Shown: piece by piece, positions 1 to 10,015 of the stretch | How positions within the stretch are numbered: position 1 is the stretch's first letter | Layout: every line of letters begins with the position of its first letter | Source: Zarea fungicola | Lineage: Eukaryota > Ascomycota > Sordariomycetes > Hypocreales > Cordycipitaceae | Direction of reading: 5' to 3' | Length of the DNA stretch: 64,000 nucleotides | Assembly (NCBI GenBank): GCA_900169235.1 | Contig: FWCC01000116.1 | Location: 89,995-153,994, forward strand | Notes under the pieces: model-generated | Told to the model about the DNA's origin: nothing | The model's input: only the letters and a program-made list of their open reading frames with translations | Database searches by the model: none | Program-made: the position numbers and the translations under genes

Positions 1-2259
1 GGTAGCAAGCACACGTTTCGGTTTCGGACTGGACACCAGGCTTTGCTCCATATGACGAGCCATTTATGGGGGTTTTGCGGAAATGCCTGGACCTTTTGTG
101 GCTTATTTCCTCATCAGCAGTTTTAACTTGACATGGCCAAACGTTCAAGGAATCCTGTATGTAGTAACGCAGTACTACTTCCAACGTCATAACCTTTACG
201 CAATGCTAGCTGCTATGCCACTTTCCTTTTAACAGAAAATATTTGCTCTGCATGACGAATCACAAAACTATTGAGCCTAAGCTACGTGAATTGTGTTTTG
301 CAACTTTATCACAGATTGCACAGTCGAAGACGTTGCTCGGGGCAATCGCCAAGAAACCAACACTACCTAACGTCAAAGGCGTTTGACCTGCCTACTCTCC
401 CCTGCCTTGAAAAGAACAAGGTCGGCAAACAAGGGCAGCTGAAAATGCGTACTTCTTCCGCGCAAAGCCCTCTCCGGATACATTGTACGTCCTCACAGCT
501 GTCGGCAATTTCTCATAAGTCTAGAACCAGCAATGTGATCTATATTATTGGAGCAGATGGAGGGGTTGTAATAGGATAAGTGCAAGAACCCCCTTTCAGC
601 TAGAATGCGCCCAAACGACGGTCAAAATACGGTCAGGCTACGTTATCCGATTTCTTCGACATGTCTGCATCCTGAGGTCATCTGAGCCAAATGAAACATT
701 CTGGACAACAACCATGTCTTGGTGCCTTGACGTGCTGTGCCAAATTTGTGGCATAATTACTTCAGCTTGCAATTTAGCCAGCCGTAATCAACCTAATGAA
801 GCAAGTGTTTATGTGCGGTGGAGGTCAACATGAAAATTTGGTCAATTGTTGCCAGCCGGCGCTGCTAAAATGTCTCAAGCACGGAATTTCGTCCAAGCTT
901 CAGTTGCATTCAAGGTAAATTAATCTGGTCATAGCCATGTGTGTACCATGTAATTTTCTCAATACGTCTAATATCGTGTCTCACCGTCATTCCAGTTCCA
1001 CCAGGCCCAATGATTCAGAATAAATCATGAGCAGAGCACTTGTCTTACCGTTGATAATAAGAGGAGGTAGTGAGATTCCAGAAGACGTCCTAGGACCTAG
1101 CCGTAGCAACCGACAAGTTTCATACATGAGCAGGCTCTGGGCCGAAAGTTCACGCCTAGATCTCCCTGGCAGTGTAAAACAAGGCGGATATGACCACCCC
1201 CATCATGTTTTGCCTGAAAGGGTGTGGTTTAAGTTTGAGCCATATGCAGATTGAGCGTATTTTGGAAGCAAGAGACACTCATCACGCACGTGGACCAGTA
1301 AAAATATAATGTATAAGCAGTCACGCAAAGCATGGTTCATTGTTTCAACTAATTGCATCATCTGGGTGTTATTCAGCATAGATTTGCCGAATTTAAAGTT
1401 AGACCCAGGGCAAGGTATGCATCCATGCTACCCAGCAAGACATTACTGAATGCGTACATAGCCGCGAATTTAAGGGCTCGCAACTGTCTTGGCCTTCTAG
1501 TGTATAAAGACAGCCATGCTCTTGGATTATGTCTCTGTTTCACCTGCTAAAACAAGTTGCTGCATGCACGGACCACGTATCATACTTGATAAGGCGGAGA
1601 GGGAATCCGGGCGGATGGTAGACGTCCTCTGCCTGCGCCACCTTCAACCAGGGGGCGATCCAGCAGGTATTCTGGGAACGGCCAGATCAATGCAATCGGT
1701 TTGTTTAATGTGACTTTGTAGTGGCTAGCCATACCTCGCGTAAATCTCTTGTAGCGTTTATGGTCGACGCAATGGTAGTCTTCGATACGAAATGCTAGCT
1801 GTAAGGCATCGATCCTGAGGAACTCAATGTGAGTCATGTATTTACTCTAAAACGCCATTGAATGTGTAGACTCTTGTGGACTCTAGGATCTGATGCCTGT
1901 TAAAGATATTGAGCAATTGAGATCTACTTCTACGGCTCAAAATCAAGATGAAATTGAGCGCACAGTCAAACAGTAGCCAACTTGAAGCTAGTATTAGTGC
2001 GAATCGGTGTTGACACTTCAGAGATCCAAATAGTCCTGTTTGATTACCATTTAACCTGGTACAGAGAATAACTGTATTGAGAGTGATACCAAAATGGTTA
2101 TACAGTTTATTCCAATGAAAAAAGTCTAACTCTATAATGAAAAATCTAGAAGTGAATAAGAGCCATAATGCATCTTAATTTGTCGAATCTAACTTTTGCG
2201 ACTGGAGAACATGAAGCTCCCGAACATGCCATGCCTGTTAAGCAAGACTTCCAAAATCC
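1..2259. other. Gene-poor left end, no supported gene
   Basis: Only short open frames of 60–100 codons occur here. None has a recognisable domain, a signal peptide or a convincing intron pattern. A minus-strand frame at about 1580–1837 (85 codons) looks somewhat protein-like but I could not assign it, so it may be a decayed gene fragment. No tRNA, no terminal repeats and no long tandem array were seen. Confidence 0.5.
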
Positions 2260-4032
2260 TCAGCGTTGTAGCTTTAGTCGCTGACGTACGGTCTGCCAAG
2301 AGCAAAGCTGCTTGATTTTAGTTAGGATCGCGTTCTCCGCCTTGTTCACGCGAAGATAGTTGGTCGTCCATGCTGAGCGTTTCTTCTGCAACTTGGACTC
2401 AGCCAGCACATGGCGTCGATCATAGTCATGCAGAATAGCATCAAGCCTATTGTCTTTAGCCTGCTCTGCCAGCCAAATATCCCCTCGGTAAGGTCGACTG
2501 GGCCCTAGGTCTGCCTTGGTTTGGATTATACGAGAGACGTGGTCCGTAAAGCGATGACACCACTGCGATTCTGTTTCGGGGTTATCCCAGTGAAGTTCAA
2601 AACGAGCCAGAGCTCCACCAAGCGGCATGGCGCATGATTCTTGCATTTCCAACATTTTTCCGCCTCCGAGAAGAATATATGCAAACATTCTTGTCCGTAG
2701 GGGCTGCTCTCGTGCATCTTGGAAGGCTTCATATAATTCAAGAAGCATGGTTTCACAGTCAGGGACAACCCAGTGCGATATCGATGTAAAAAACGACCTT
2801 GCCATTTCCTGCGAGGCGTTTGTTTGATTCCAATACGCCAGAGGGGTTTCATGCAAAGCCAAGGTTGAGATATCAGCCAACATTTCTGGTTCTGCGGCCA
2901 AGGATTCTGAAGCTGGCTCCATTCGCAAATCCAAAAGGCCTTTGTTGTTCCATGCGTCAGGAGCTCCTAGAAAGGATGTGACCTCGTTGCCCAGGTACTG
3001 ATTAAGGCAACGGACGGTCTCATGAGCGTCAAGAAGACTGACAACGTTGAATGAGCAGACCGGCTCCTGCTGATCCGGTTCGAAGTGGAAGCGAAAGGAT
3101 AAGGAAATATCGTTAGGCAGTGATACTGCGTTAGAGAAAGCGTTCCTTGCAACGCATATTTCTAGCTGTTCCTTTGTGATGGGTGCAAAGCGCCAGATCA
3201 CACAACTAGGCTCATCAATGAGTCGCAGCCGTATTTCGGTGACTACGCCTGCCTCGGCCGCTGCACCACCGCGCATAGCATACAGAAGCTGTGGATGGCT
3301 CTTCTCATTCACTTCAACAATAGACCCATCCCAGAGGACAAGGCGTCCCCCAATAACGGACTGGCATCCTAGCCCATACCGCCGAGACAGGATCAGATCC
3401 CATCCAGCAGTGAGAAAGTGTCCTCCTGCCCCGACACCAAATCCATCGCCGTGAGGCACTGCTTTTCGATGCTCGCTCAAAGTGCTAAGGACCTGCCCCA
3501 AGGCGCAGCCTGGTTCTAAGAACATGACATTATCCTGAATTCGTCGACTCGTCATGCAGGCCAGATTTATCATGACACCATCGCATGAGGCGCCGTTGAA
3601 GTATCCATGCCCGCCACTCTTCATAGATACGGCAAGACTTTTGTAAAGTCCATGTCTCTTCAATAGCATTAGCGTCCGTGCAACTTCGCGCTCGCTTCGT
3701 GGTGAAATGACAAGCCTCGGAATAACGGCTCCCCGGTCATGCATCAGAGCTTCACGCGGCGGAGCGCGGCCGTTGACTTCTTGGGCCTTGATGCCACTGT
3801 GTCGAATGTCTTCCAAGAACCGTGCAAGGCTTTTATTATTCCCCAAATGACTGTCCTGCACAGGCTGAGTTGTGATACCGACATGATTGTGTGAAGAGTT
3901 ACAGGTGTCTACCACTATGTTGTTAATAGGGGGCTGTTGAAGAGGTGTTGCAGAAGTCATTGTAAACAACCAAGAATGCAATAAGCTTTGATGTGAGTTC
4001 AAATGGAAAGAAAGTTGATGCATCGATTGCAC
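2260..4032 (-). CDS. FAD-dependent oxidoreductase, berberine-bridge-enzyme-like (PCMH-type FAD domain)
   Basis: A single-exon frame encodes 590 residues. The PCMH-type FAD-binding domain is seen in KSGGHGYFNG; in this family the His of SGGH carries the 8-alpha-histidyl FAD bond. It is followed by GVGAGGHFLTAG and SRRYGLG, which match the GxGGHF…RxYGL segment of the fold. The cysteine that gives a second covalent FAD link in bicovalent members is absent: HGDGFG stands where a CPxxG-type sequence would be. The enzyme is therefore probably monocovalent. There is no clear signal peptide. An alternative start at residue 25 (position 3960) begins MTSATPLQQ, so the first 24 residues may be untranslated. 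Such enzymes oxidise alkaloid, polyketide or sugar substrates; the substrate here is unknown. It is divergently paired with a methyltransferase across a 515-bp promoter, which suggests a small secondary-metabolic or detoxification module. Confidence 0.85.
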   Translation of the reverse strand: MQSMHQLSFHLNSHQSLLHSWLFTMTSATPLQQPPINNIVVDTCNSSHNHVGITTQPVQDSHLGNNKSLARFLEDIRHSGIKAQEVNGRAPPREALMHDRGAVIPRLVISPRSEREVARTLMLLKRHGLYKSLAVSMKSGGHGYFNGASCDGVMINLACMTSRRIQDNVMFLEPGCALGQVLSTLSEHRKAVPHGDGFGVGAGGHFLTAGWDLILSRRYGLGCQSVIGGRLVLWDGSIVEVNEKSHPQLLYAMRGGAAAEAGVVTEIRLRLIDEPSCVIWRFAPITKEQLEICVARNAFSNAVSLPNDISLSFRFHFEPDQQEPVCSFNVVSLLDAHETVRCLNQYLGNEVTSFLGAPDAWNNKGLLDLRMEPASESLAAEPEMLADISTLALHETPLAYWNQTNASQEMARSFFTSISHWVVPDCETMLLELYEAFQDAREQPLRTRMFAYILLGGGKMLEMQESCAMPLGGALARFELHWDNPETESQWCHRFTDHVSRIIQTKADLGPSRPYRGDIWLAEQAKDNRLDAILHDYDRRHVLAESKLQKKRSAWTTNYLRVNKAENAILTKIKQLCSWQTVRQRLKLQR

Positions 4033-4547
4033 ACCATGATGTTATATCTAATCGCAATTATACTGCACTCTCGTGAGGAAATTCCAACTGCTACTTAGCT
4101 CGTTTAAGGGCAACAATGACCATATCCCTTTGACTTATGTAGAGACATCTCAGTTCAGCTTAAAGGAATTGAATGAAATATGGTGGCTAAGATAGTTCAT
4201 AGCGCCGAGACACAAAACCTGCTAGAAAGGTCACACAGACCATCTCCTTTTAGACGTCTAAATTATCCCTTTAAGCTAAGATGTCTTATTACTTCATCCA
4301 TAGTGGTGCATGTGAGCCCAAAACTGTGATCCGTGCACGCTAACAGAATTTGCAGTTAAATTATACACCGACAATTTGTGAATCGCCTGAGTGGCTGTTT
4401 GAACAGCCATCTTTAAAGCAGTGGCTGCCATGCTTCACTTTTCTATCTACATTGATGCTAGGGACATATTTCAGCCTCCATATTAAAATCATTTACTAGA
4501 CTTCAATTTGGACCATCATATTACGGGGATCTCTTTCGTCAACAGTC
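4033..4547. promoter_or_regulatory. Shared bidirectional promoter with imperfect inverted repeat
   Basis: This is the intergenic space between the divergent oxidoreductase and methyltransferase genes. AGACATCT…CAGCTTAAAGG at 4143–4166 recurs on the opposite strand at 4268–4286 as AGACATCTTAGCTTAAAGG. The left copy has a 5-nt insertion between the two halves. The pair lies in the middle of the spacer and could be a binding site for a common regulator. This is inferred from position and symmetry only. Confidence 0.4.
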
Positions 4548-5498
4548 ATGTTGTCTTTTCCTCAATTCTCAAAATCCCCAACTGATCAAGGCAAGGACTC
4601 TGCAAGCAATGATTTTACTCACAAAGAGTTTGATTGGGGCCATTATGATTCATTTCGCCCTATCCTCCCCGATACATTATTCCACAATGTTTTCCAATTC
4701 CATCAGGAGAATTGTGGTCGCTTCAACGTTGCGGTAGATGCTGGCACGGGTAGCGGTGCCGTTTTATTTCGCTGGGCAGATCTGTTTGAGACTATTCATG
4801 CGATAGACCCGAATACGCAGCCACTCACGGCGGCTTTAGGCGGCAACACGAAGAAGATCATTCCCCATGAAGGGCAGGCTGAAGACATGTCCTTTCTCAA
4901 AGACCAATCCGTTGATTTTCTGGCCTCCTCGGTCTCGGCACACTTCTATGACAGATCGAAATGGGTACCCGAGGTCTCGCGCGTGCTCAGTAAGGGCGGC
5001 ACGCTGAGCTTTTGGTCCTACTCTCCTCTGCCATATATTAGCACGGCAGATTCAAGCGCGACAAAGCTGTTTGCAGAGCATCTCAACAACTGCATACCCG
5101 CAGATTATGCTCCTCCAAATGAGCACACACAGGGCCTATTTCTTGGTTTGAATCAGGATTACGATTGTGTTGAGCTTCCACCAACCGAGTTCGAAAACGT
5201 GAGGCGAATTTGTTGGAATCGACAAGCATTTTTTCCGCCTGTAAAGAAGCAACCTGGTGAATTGAGCCTCCTGGTAGATGACCCGGACTTTATTACTCGG
5301 GAGTGGAATGTCGCGCAACTCCACGAGTATCATCACACTCTCGGGGATTTTGAGCGTGCATGGATTAAACGTGACGGCAAGGCGGCACAAGATCAGGTCG
5401 ACGAGACGTGGAAAACCCTTGAGGAAGAATTTGGGGGGCCGGACGGAGTGAAAAAAATCTATTGGGCTTGCTTCCTCGTGCTAGCCACTCGCAAGTGA
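4548..5498 (+). CDS. Class I SAM-dependent methyltransferase (trans-aconitate-methyltransferase-like)
   Basis: An intronless frame encodes 316 residues. The N-terminal DWGHYDSFRP motif followed by VDAGTGSGAVLF (SAM-binding motif I, GxGxG type, about residues 64–75), an acidic position in HAIDPNT and the LSKGGTLSFWSY strand fit the Methyltransf_11/TMT1-like group of small-molecule methyltransferases. There is no signal peptide or membrane segment, so it is probably cytosolic. The acceptor cannot be told from sequence; trans-aconitate-type enzymes methylate carboxylates, but this family also contains many secondary-metabolite O-methyltransferases. It is transcribed away from the FAD oxidoreductase, and joint control through the common promoter is plausible. 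Confidence 0.85.
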   Translation: MLSFPQFSKSPTDQGKDSASNDFTHKEFDWGHYDSFRPILPDTLFHNVFQFHQENCGRFNVAVDAGTGSGAVLFRWADLFETIHAIDPNTQPLTAALGGNTKKIIPHEGQAEDMSFLKDQSVDFLASSVSAHFYDRSKWVPEVSRVLSKGGTLSFWSYSPLPYISTADSSATKLFAEHLNNCIPADYAPPNEHTQGLFLGLNQDYDCVELPPTEFENVRRICWNRQAFFPPVKKQPGELSLLVDDPDFITREWNVAQLHEYHHTLGDFERAWIKRDGKAAQDQVDETWKTLEEEFGGPDGVKKIYWACFLVLATRK

Positions 5499-5766
5499 GT
5501 CATACTTTTCACCTCTGTCAATACATGATTAACCGTAATAATTAATTGCATTTGCGTAAATGATCAGGCAATGTGCATTCTAATATATAACTCAAGACAT
5601 GATTAGAATGCTCTTCTCCAGATCCAGATGTTCAGTTGGTTTGCTGAGCTGGATCGCTGGCGACGCCCATGCTGCAACGTCGGTTTATGAAAAGACAAAA
5701 AAAGGGGTCATCAAATAAATAAATAAGAGTAAAAAATAAAAAGAAAGTCCTATGGACTCTGGCGGT

Positions 5767-5838
5767 CTCTCCCGCCGGGAATTGAACCCGGGTCTCAAGC
5801 GTGACAAGCTTGCATACTGACCACTATACTACGGAAGA
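5767..5838 (-). tRNA. tRNA-Asp (anticodon GTC), intronless
   Basis: The minus strand reads as a complete cloverleaf. The acceptor stem is TCTTCCG/CGGGAGA with one T–G wobble and discriminator G at 5767. The D-arm is of the AGTATAGTGGT kind. The anticodon arm is CAAGC-TTGTCAC-GCTTG, which gives GTC at positions 34–36. The T-arm is CCGGG-TTCAATT-CCCGG. There is no intron in the anticodon loop and CCA is not encoded, as expected for a eukaryotic tRNA gene. The surrounding spacer at 5499–5766 holds an A-rich stretch and nothing else I can name. Confidence 0.97.
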
Positions 5839-6004
5839 TGAGCTGGTGTTGGTCACCAGTCGTAGCTGAATGCTCATTGGATAACGGCCTTGGTTAGTTT
5901 GGCACTATAAAGCCCAATACCCATGCAAGCCATGCCACATTGCCGTCTGCAAAGCGAAACAATTGAACAAGCCCGCCTTATTAGTACGGGTGTTAGAACT
6001 GGCA

Positions 6005-8918
6005 TTATTGATCTACCGTGTTATCGTACATGGACCGGATGGTAACATCTTTCACCCACGAACCAGCAGACCAATCGTCCCACACATTGAATACAACTGT
6101 CCGAGTCTCGTCCTTGTCAAGCCAGAAGCCGTTGTCGCTAAAGTAGCCTCTGACTGTTGACGGGTGGTCCAACCAAACCCAGGCCGCGACACCCTTGGTT
6201 GCAGTCACGGTGAAAACTGCCTTGCTCGATTTACACTGGCGGGATTTGAGTACCAGACCGGGGTCCACAATGTTGCTCAACTTCAAGCTCTGTGGGTGGA
6301 AATAACTCGTGTGGGTGTGGTTTCCTGCCTCAACAGTGAGTCGGAGCAAAGCGTGTGTCGATGGCAGGGTGCAGGTGAACGCCCCGGATAGAGCAGGGTA
6401 TGTGAGGAGGCGAGTGGCATTGATCGGCTGCACTGTAAATGGGACCTCGAAAGACCCATTTTCAGAGGACCCTTCTTCGATGCCCGGGGGAAGATCGACC
6501 GGGATTGGATTGCCCTTCCAGTCTGTCCACTTCAAAGTGGCCTTGCCAGAAACATTGTCCCAGAGGTCTGAGATGACCCAGATCTCCAGCACATCAATAT
6601 TCTCGTCATAAAATGGACGAATAATGACTGGATTGAAAATATCCTTTCCGGCATAGTATGCAACCTTTTGGCGCAGATTGTACTCGGTGGATGACCAGGT
6701 CGGGCCGACCCAGACGTCGTTTAGCTGCCAGTACAGCGACCCCATCTGCCGATTTGGCAGTCCGGATCCGCGACGGTAGAATGCAATCTGCGATGCGTAG
6801 TACTCGGCTTGGAAAACTTGCGATGTCCACGTCCACATGGTGAAGTTTGCAGTCTGGTCATGCACAGTTGACAATGGATACCAGAGCTTGACGGAATCCA
6901 CAAACTGGGAGATGCCGGCAGCAGAAGCTTGCATCCAGTTGCTGGTGTCACCGTTCAAATGTCGATTATGGTGGCGGACGTAGGAAGAGTCAAGTGAAAA
7001 TTCGGACTCTGGAATAGTGTCTCGCCAAGAGTGAACGGAAGGCATGGACGGGAAGCCGAATTCGTCGGCAAAGCGGCCGACTGGATAGCCGTTAAAGTCC
7101 CACGCTTTAGACCCGTCATAGTTGTAGTAGTCGGTATCTGCGTAAACTGCATCAGGGCTCTCCATGTAATTGTAGCGAGACTGCTGCGGCCGCTCACGAT
7201 TGAAGTCGAGAGAGGTATACCCGTAGTACGTCGATGACGGGATGTAGCTGATGGAATGCGTGAGAGAGTATACTGTCCTGGCAATTAACCCCTGGAAGAT
7301 GGTCTCGTAGTCCTCCTGGATTTGATTTCCCGCGGGGGTGAGCCACCAGTTGTAAATCAGCCACTCAAGCTCGTTGCCACCTGTCCAGACGGCCAAACTG
7401 GGGTGGTGATTCACCCTGCGAGCATTATAGTATACTTCAGCTTCGTATTCTTCCATGAATTCTGGTAGAGTCGGGAAGTAGGCGACTGAAAACTGAAACT
7501 CAGACCACAACAGGAGACCCATTTCGTCTGCCATGTCATATGCCCAGTCTGGCAGGTAAGAGCCTGATGCCCAGATTCGTAGCATGTTCATCCGCGAGGC
7601 AACTGCCAGTTCAAATATCTGATGTATCTTGGTTTCATTGACTCGCGGCCAAAATGGATCAGGGGGTATGAAGTTGGAGCCCTTGGCGTAGAGGTCATGC
7701 CCGTTAATCTCAAACTTCCAGCTCGCACCAGGAGCGACGCCTTTCGCTTTTTCTTCAGCAGTGATGGCGTTAAGATTCAGTACCACTGTGCGGAAACCAA
7801 CGCGCTTGGTTACCGTCGCTGCCTCGGAGAGCTTAGAGTTGACGAGGGAGACAGTAGCATTATAAAGAGGCTGCTTTCCGTAACCAACGGGCCACCAGAG
7901 CTCAACCTGTTCCGTGATTGTAATGCTTCCAGTAATAGTGGAATTCGACTGCAGGATTCCACCGAGCTTTGCATCTTTGACAGTCTGTCCGTTCATATCT
8001 TGCAGCTTCAGGTGTAGCTCTGTGTCTGGTGGTAGATCGCCAACAAAGTCCAAGCTTGCGTTGAAAACGAATGGCTTCGATTGGTCTGGAGAAAAGTTCG
8101 GCAGCTGCCCCTGGCGATAGATATCAATCATGGTGTTGGTGATGAGAACGGGGTCTGCCTTGTTGGTCTGAACAAGATAAGCTGGCTTCCAAGGGCCTGC
8201 TGGTGCGAATGCCGGGCCCCAATCCCAGCCAAAGTCGCTTTCCTGCTTTCTCATGTATACACGGCCTTGAAACTCTTGGCCATTGTATCCGTTTGCTGAG
8301 TTGACGTGACCTGTGATTCTGTGTTAAACTACATTATGGTTTGCCTTCGTGCTCGATGTCAACTCACTTGGTCCCCGGTTTGCGGCAATATCGAGAACAA
8401 TTTTGGTGGCGGAACCAAAGTTCAGAGTCAAGACGGGTTTCTCAGAGCATTTGGAAAGAATGCTGCTGACGTCAAACTCGTATTTGCGGAATTGATTGGC
8501 CGTATTGGCAACAGTCTCATTGCACAGGTTGATTTCACAAAATGTGTCAAGGCCCTCAAACACAAGCCATGAAGTTGTCTCTGCATCAGTTTGTCTAGTG
8601 ACAGATAGGTTAGTCTCGCATGTTATTTGTGTCTCTGATTCGGATGCACTCGTAAACTTACAGTCCTGCAATGGGCTCCGAAGTCCATGTCCAGTTTGAC
8701 CTCTCTACCCAATACTGGTCATACTCATTGAAGCCATGAATGGGCTCACCAATAACACCGGCAGCGAGCAAGTCTAGATGAGCCTGCGATGGAAGCTTTC
8801 CCGGCACTGTCACATTATTGTGATTGCTTATTGTCCATTTTACATCGCTCAGGTTGGTTACGTGCTGCAACGCAGACACGCAAGTCGTCAAGAACAAGGC
8901 TCCTAGAAGTGTAGGCAT
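6005..8918 (-). CDS. mndA: Secreted beta-mannosidase, glycoside hydrolase family 2
   Basis: Three exons, complement(6005..8310, 8368..8594, 8662..8918), give 929 residues; the introns are 57 and 67 nt with GT–AG borders that restore the frame. The N-terminus MPTLLGALFLTTCVSALQ is a signal peptide. GH2 landmarks are SDFGWDWGPAF, the LLWSEFQF strand, WTGGNELE (acid/base Glu near residue 475) and FADEFGFPSMPS (nucleophile Glu near residue 578). Length and motif spacing match fungal MndA enzymes, which release mannose from the non-reducing ends of manno-oligosaccharides. Many N-glycosylation sequons fit an extracellular enzyme. It is divergent from the alpha-galactosidase, whose activity removes the galactose side groups that block mannan chain attack, so the two form a functional pair. 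Confidence 0.95.
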
Positions 8919-10015
8919 GATGGCTTAGGCTTCAATGGAGCCGTCCAAGCTGAATGAAGGCCGTACGTGGAATTCTTGACTTCATTTGTCGTGGAACGGG
9001 GGTGGGCAGGAATCATTATTTCTATTATAGTATTTAATTGCAACATCATGTCTGTAGGATAATGCAACATGCAAAAGGTCATGCATGCATTCCCTGGCTT
9101 ACAGCACCTGCCGATTACTGGCTGCCTTATTGCCGCAGGGTGGTATTTCGGTCATATACTCGGGGTAATTTAAAAACAAAAACTCCGATTAGCTTAACGT
9201 TATTTATTTACAAAGCTACATTATTATATGCAGCTGTCTATGTAAGCATTTATAGTCCGTGGACGGGGATGATGAGTTGAATTGTCCGGTACCAGTTCCC
9301 TAATCAGGCACAACGGGCGCTAGTTCCAATTCATGCGGAGGAAGAGTGGATCGGGCTTACGAGGGTTACTTTAAAGGCACATGTCAATGGGCACATATTC
9401 AAGGAGACAGAGCGGAAGAACCGGCGTAAACTCTTCTCCTTCTTCATCTACAGAGAAAACTTTCAACAAAGACAAGAGGACCTCCCCATCTAGGCATTCC
9501 CAATATAATGTTTACTCGCTTCTTTATTTCTTTACTGCTCACTTAGTTCGGCCATCGGTAAGCGTGTCGAGGTTCCCCACGCACACTAAGTTGGAACAGA
9601 AATTATGCCAAAACCCCTGGTGCACTACCTCTGGGGTAGTCTGCGGGGTAGTCGGGGGTTCGGAGCGAGATGCCAAATAGAGATGGACATCCTGGTAGGG
9701 TTATATACAAGGTAGTATCGAAGCTAATAACCGAATATTTCCCCGACTTGTGGAAGAACAATACTTGGGCAGCCTCTATTGTCTGGGATGGTTGAATGCG
9801 CCACCCCTGCAGCTAATGTCGTCGGGATTGGTGGGCTTTGTCCGGGTGCATATAGAGTCTTACCGCAATAATGAGTGGTCGCATTTTAATCATTGCAGTG
9901 GTGTATTCTATAGACGGTGCATATATTCTGCTCCATGTCCCGCATTATTATGTTTTAAAGCTTTGCAACCCGGTAGTCCTTCGACAAGTTACCAACACCA
10001 CAGCTGCCAAGTATC
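8919..10015. promoter_or_regulatory. Bidirectional promoter of the galactomannan pair with candidate Cre1 sites
   Basis: Matches to the Cre1/CreA catabolite-repression consensus SYGGRG lie at 9631–9636 (CTGGGG), 9643–9648 (GCGGGG) and, on the other strand, 9575–9580 (CCCCAC). The first two sit in a short imperfect tandem repeat of GGGGTAGTC. A TATA-like TTATATACAA is at 9701–9710. Sites are read by eye; closely spaced Cre1 sites are the arrangement known to function in other fungal hydrolase promoters. Confidence 0.45.
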
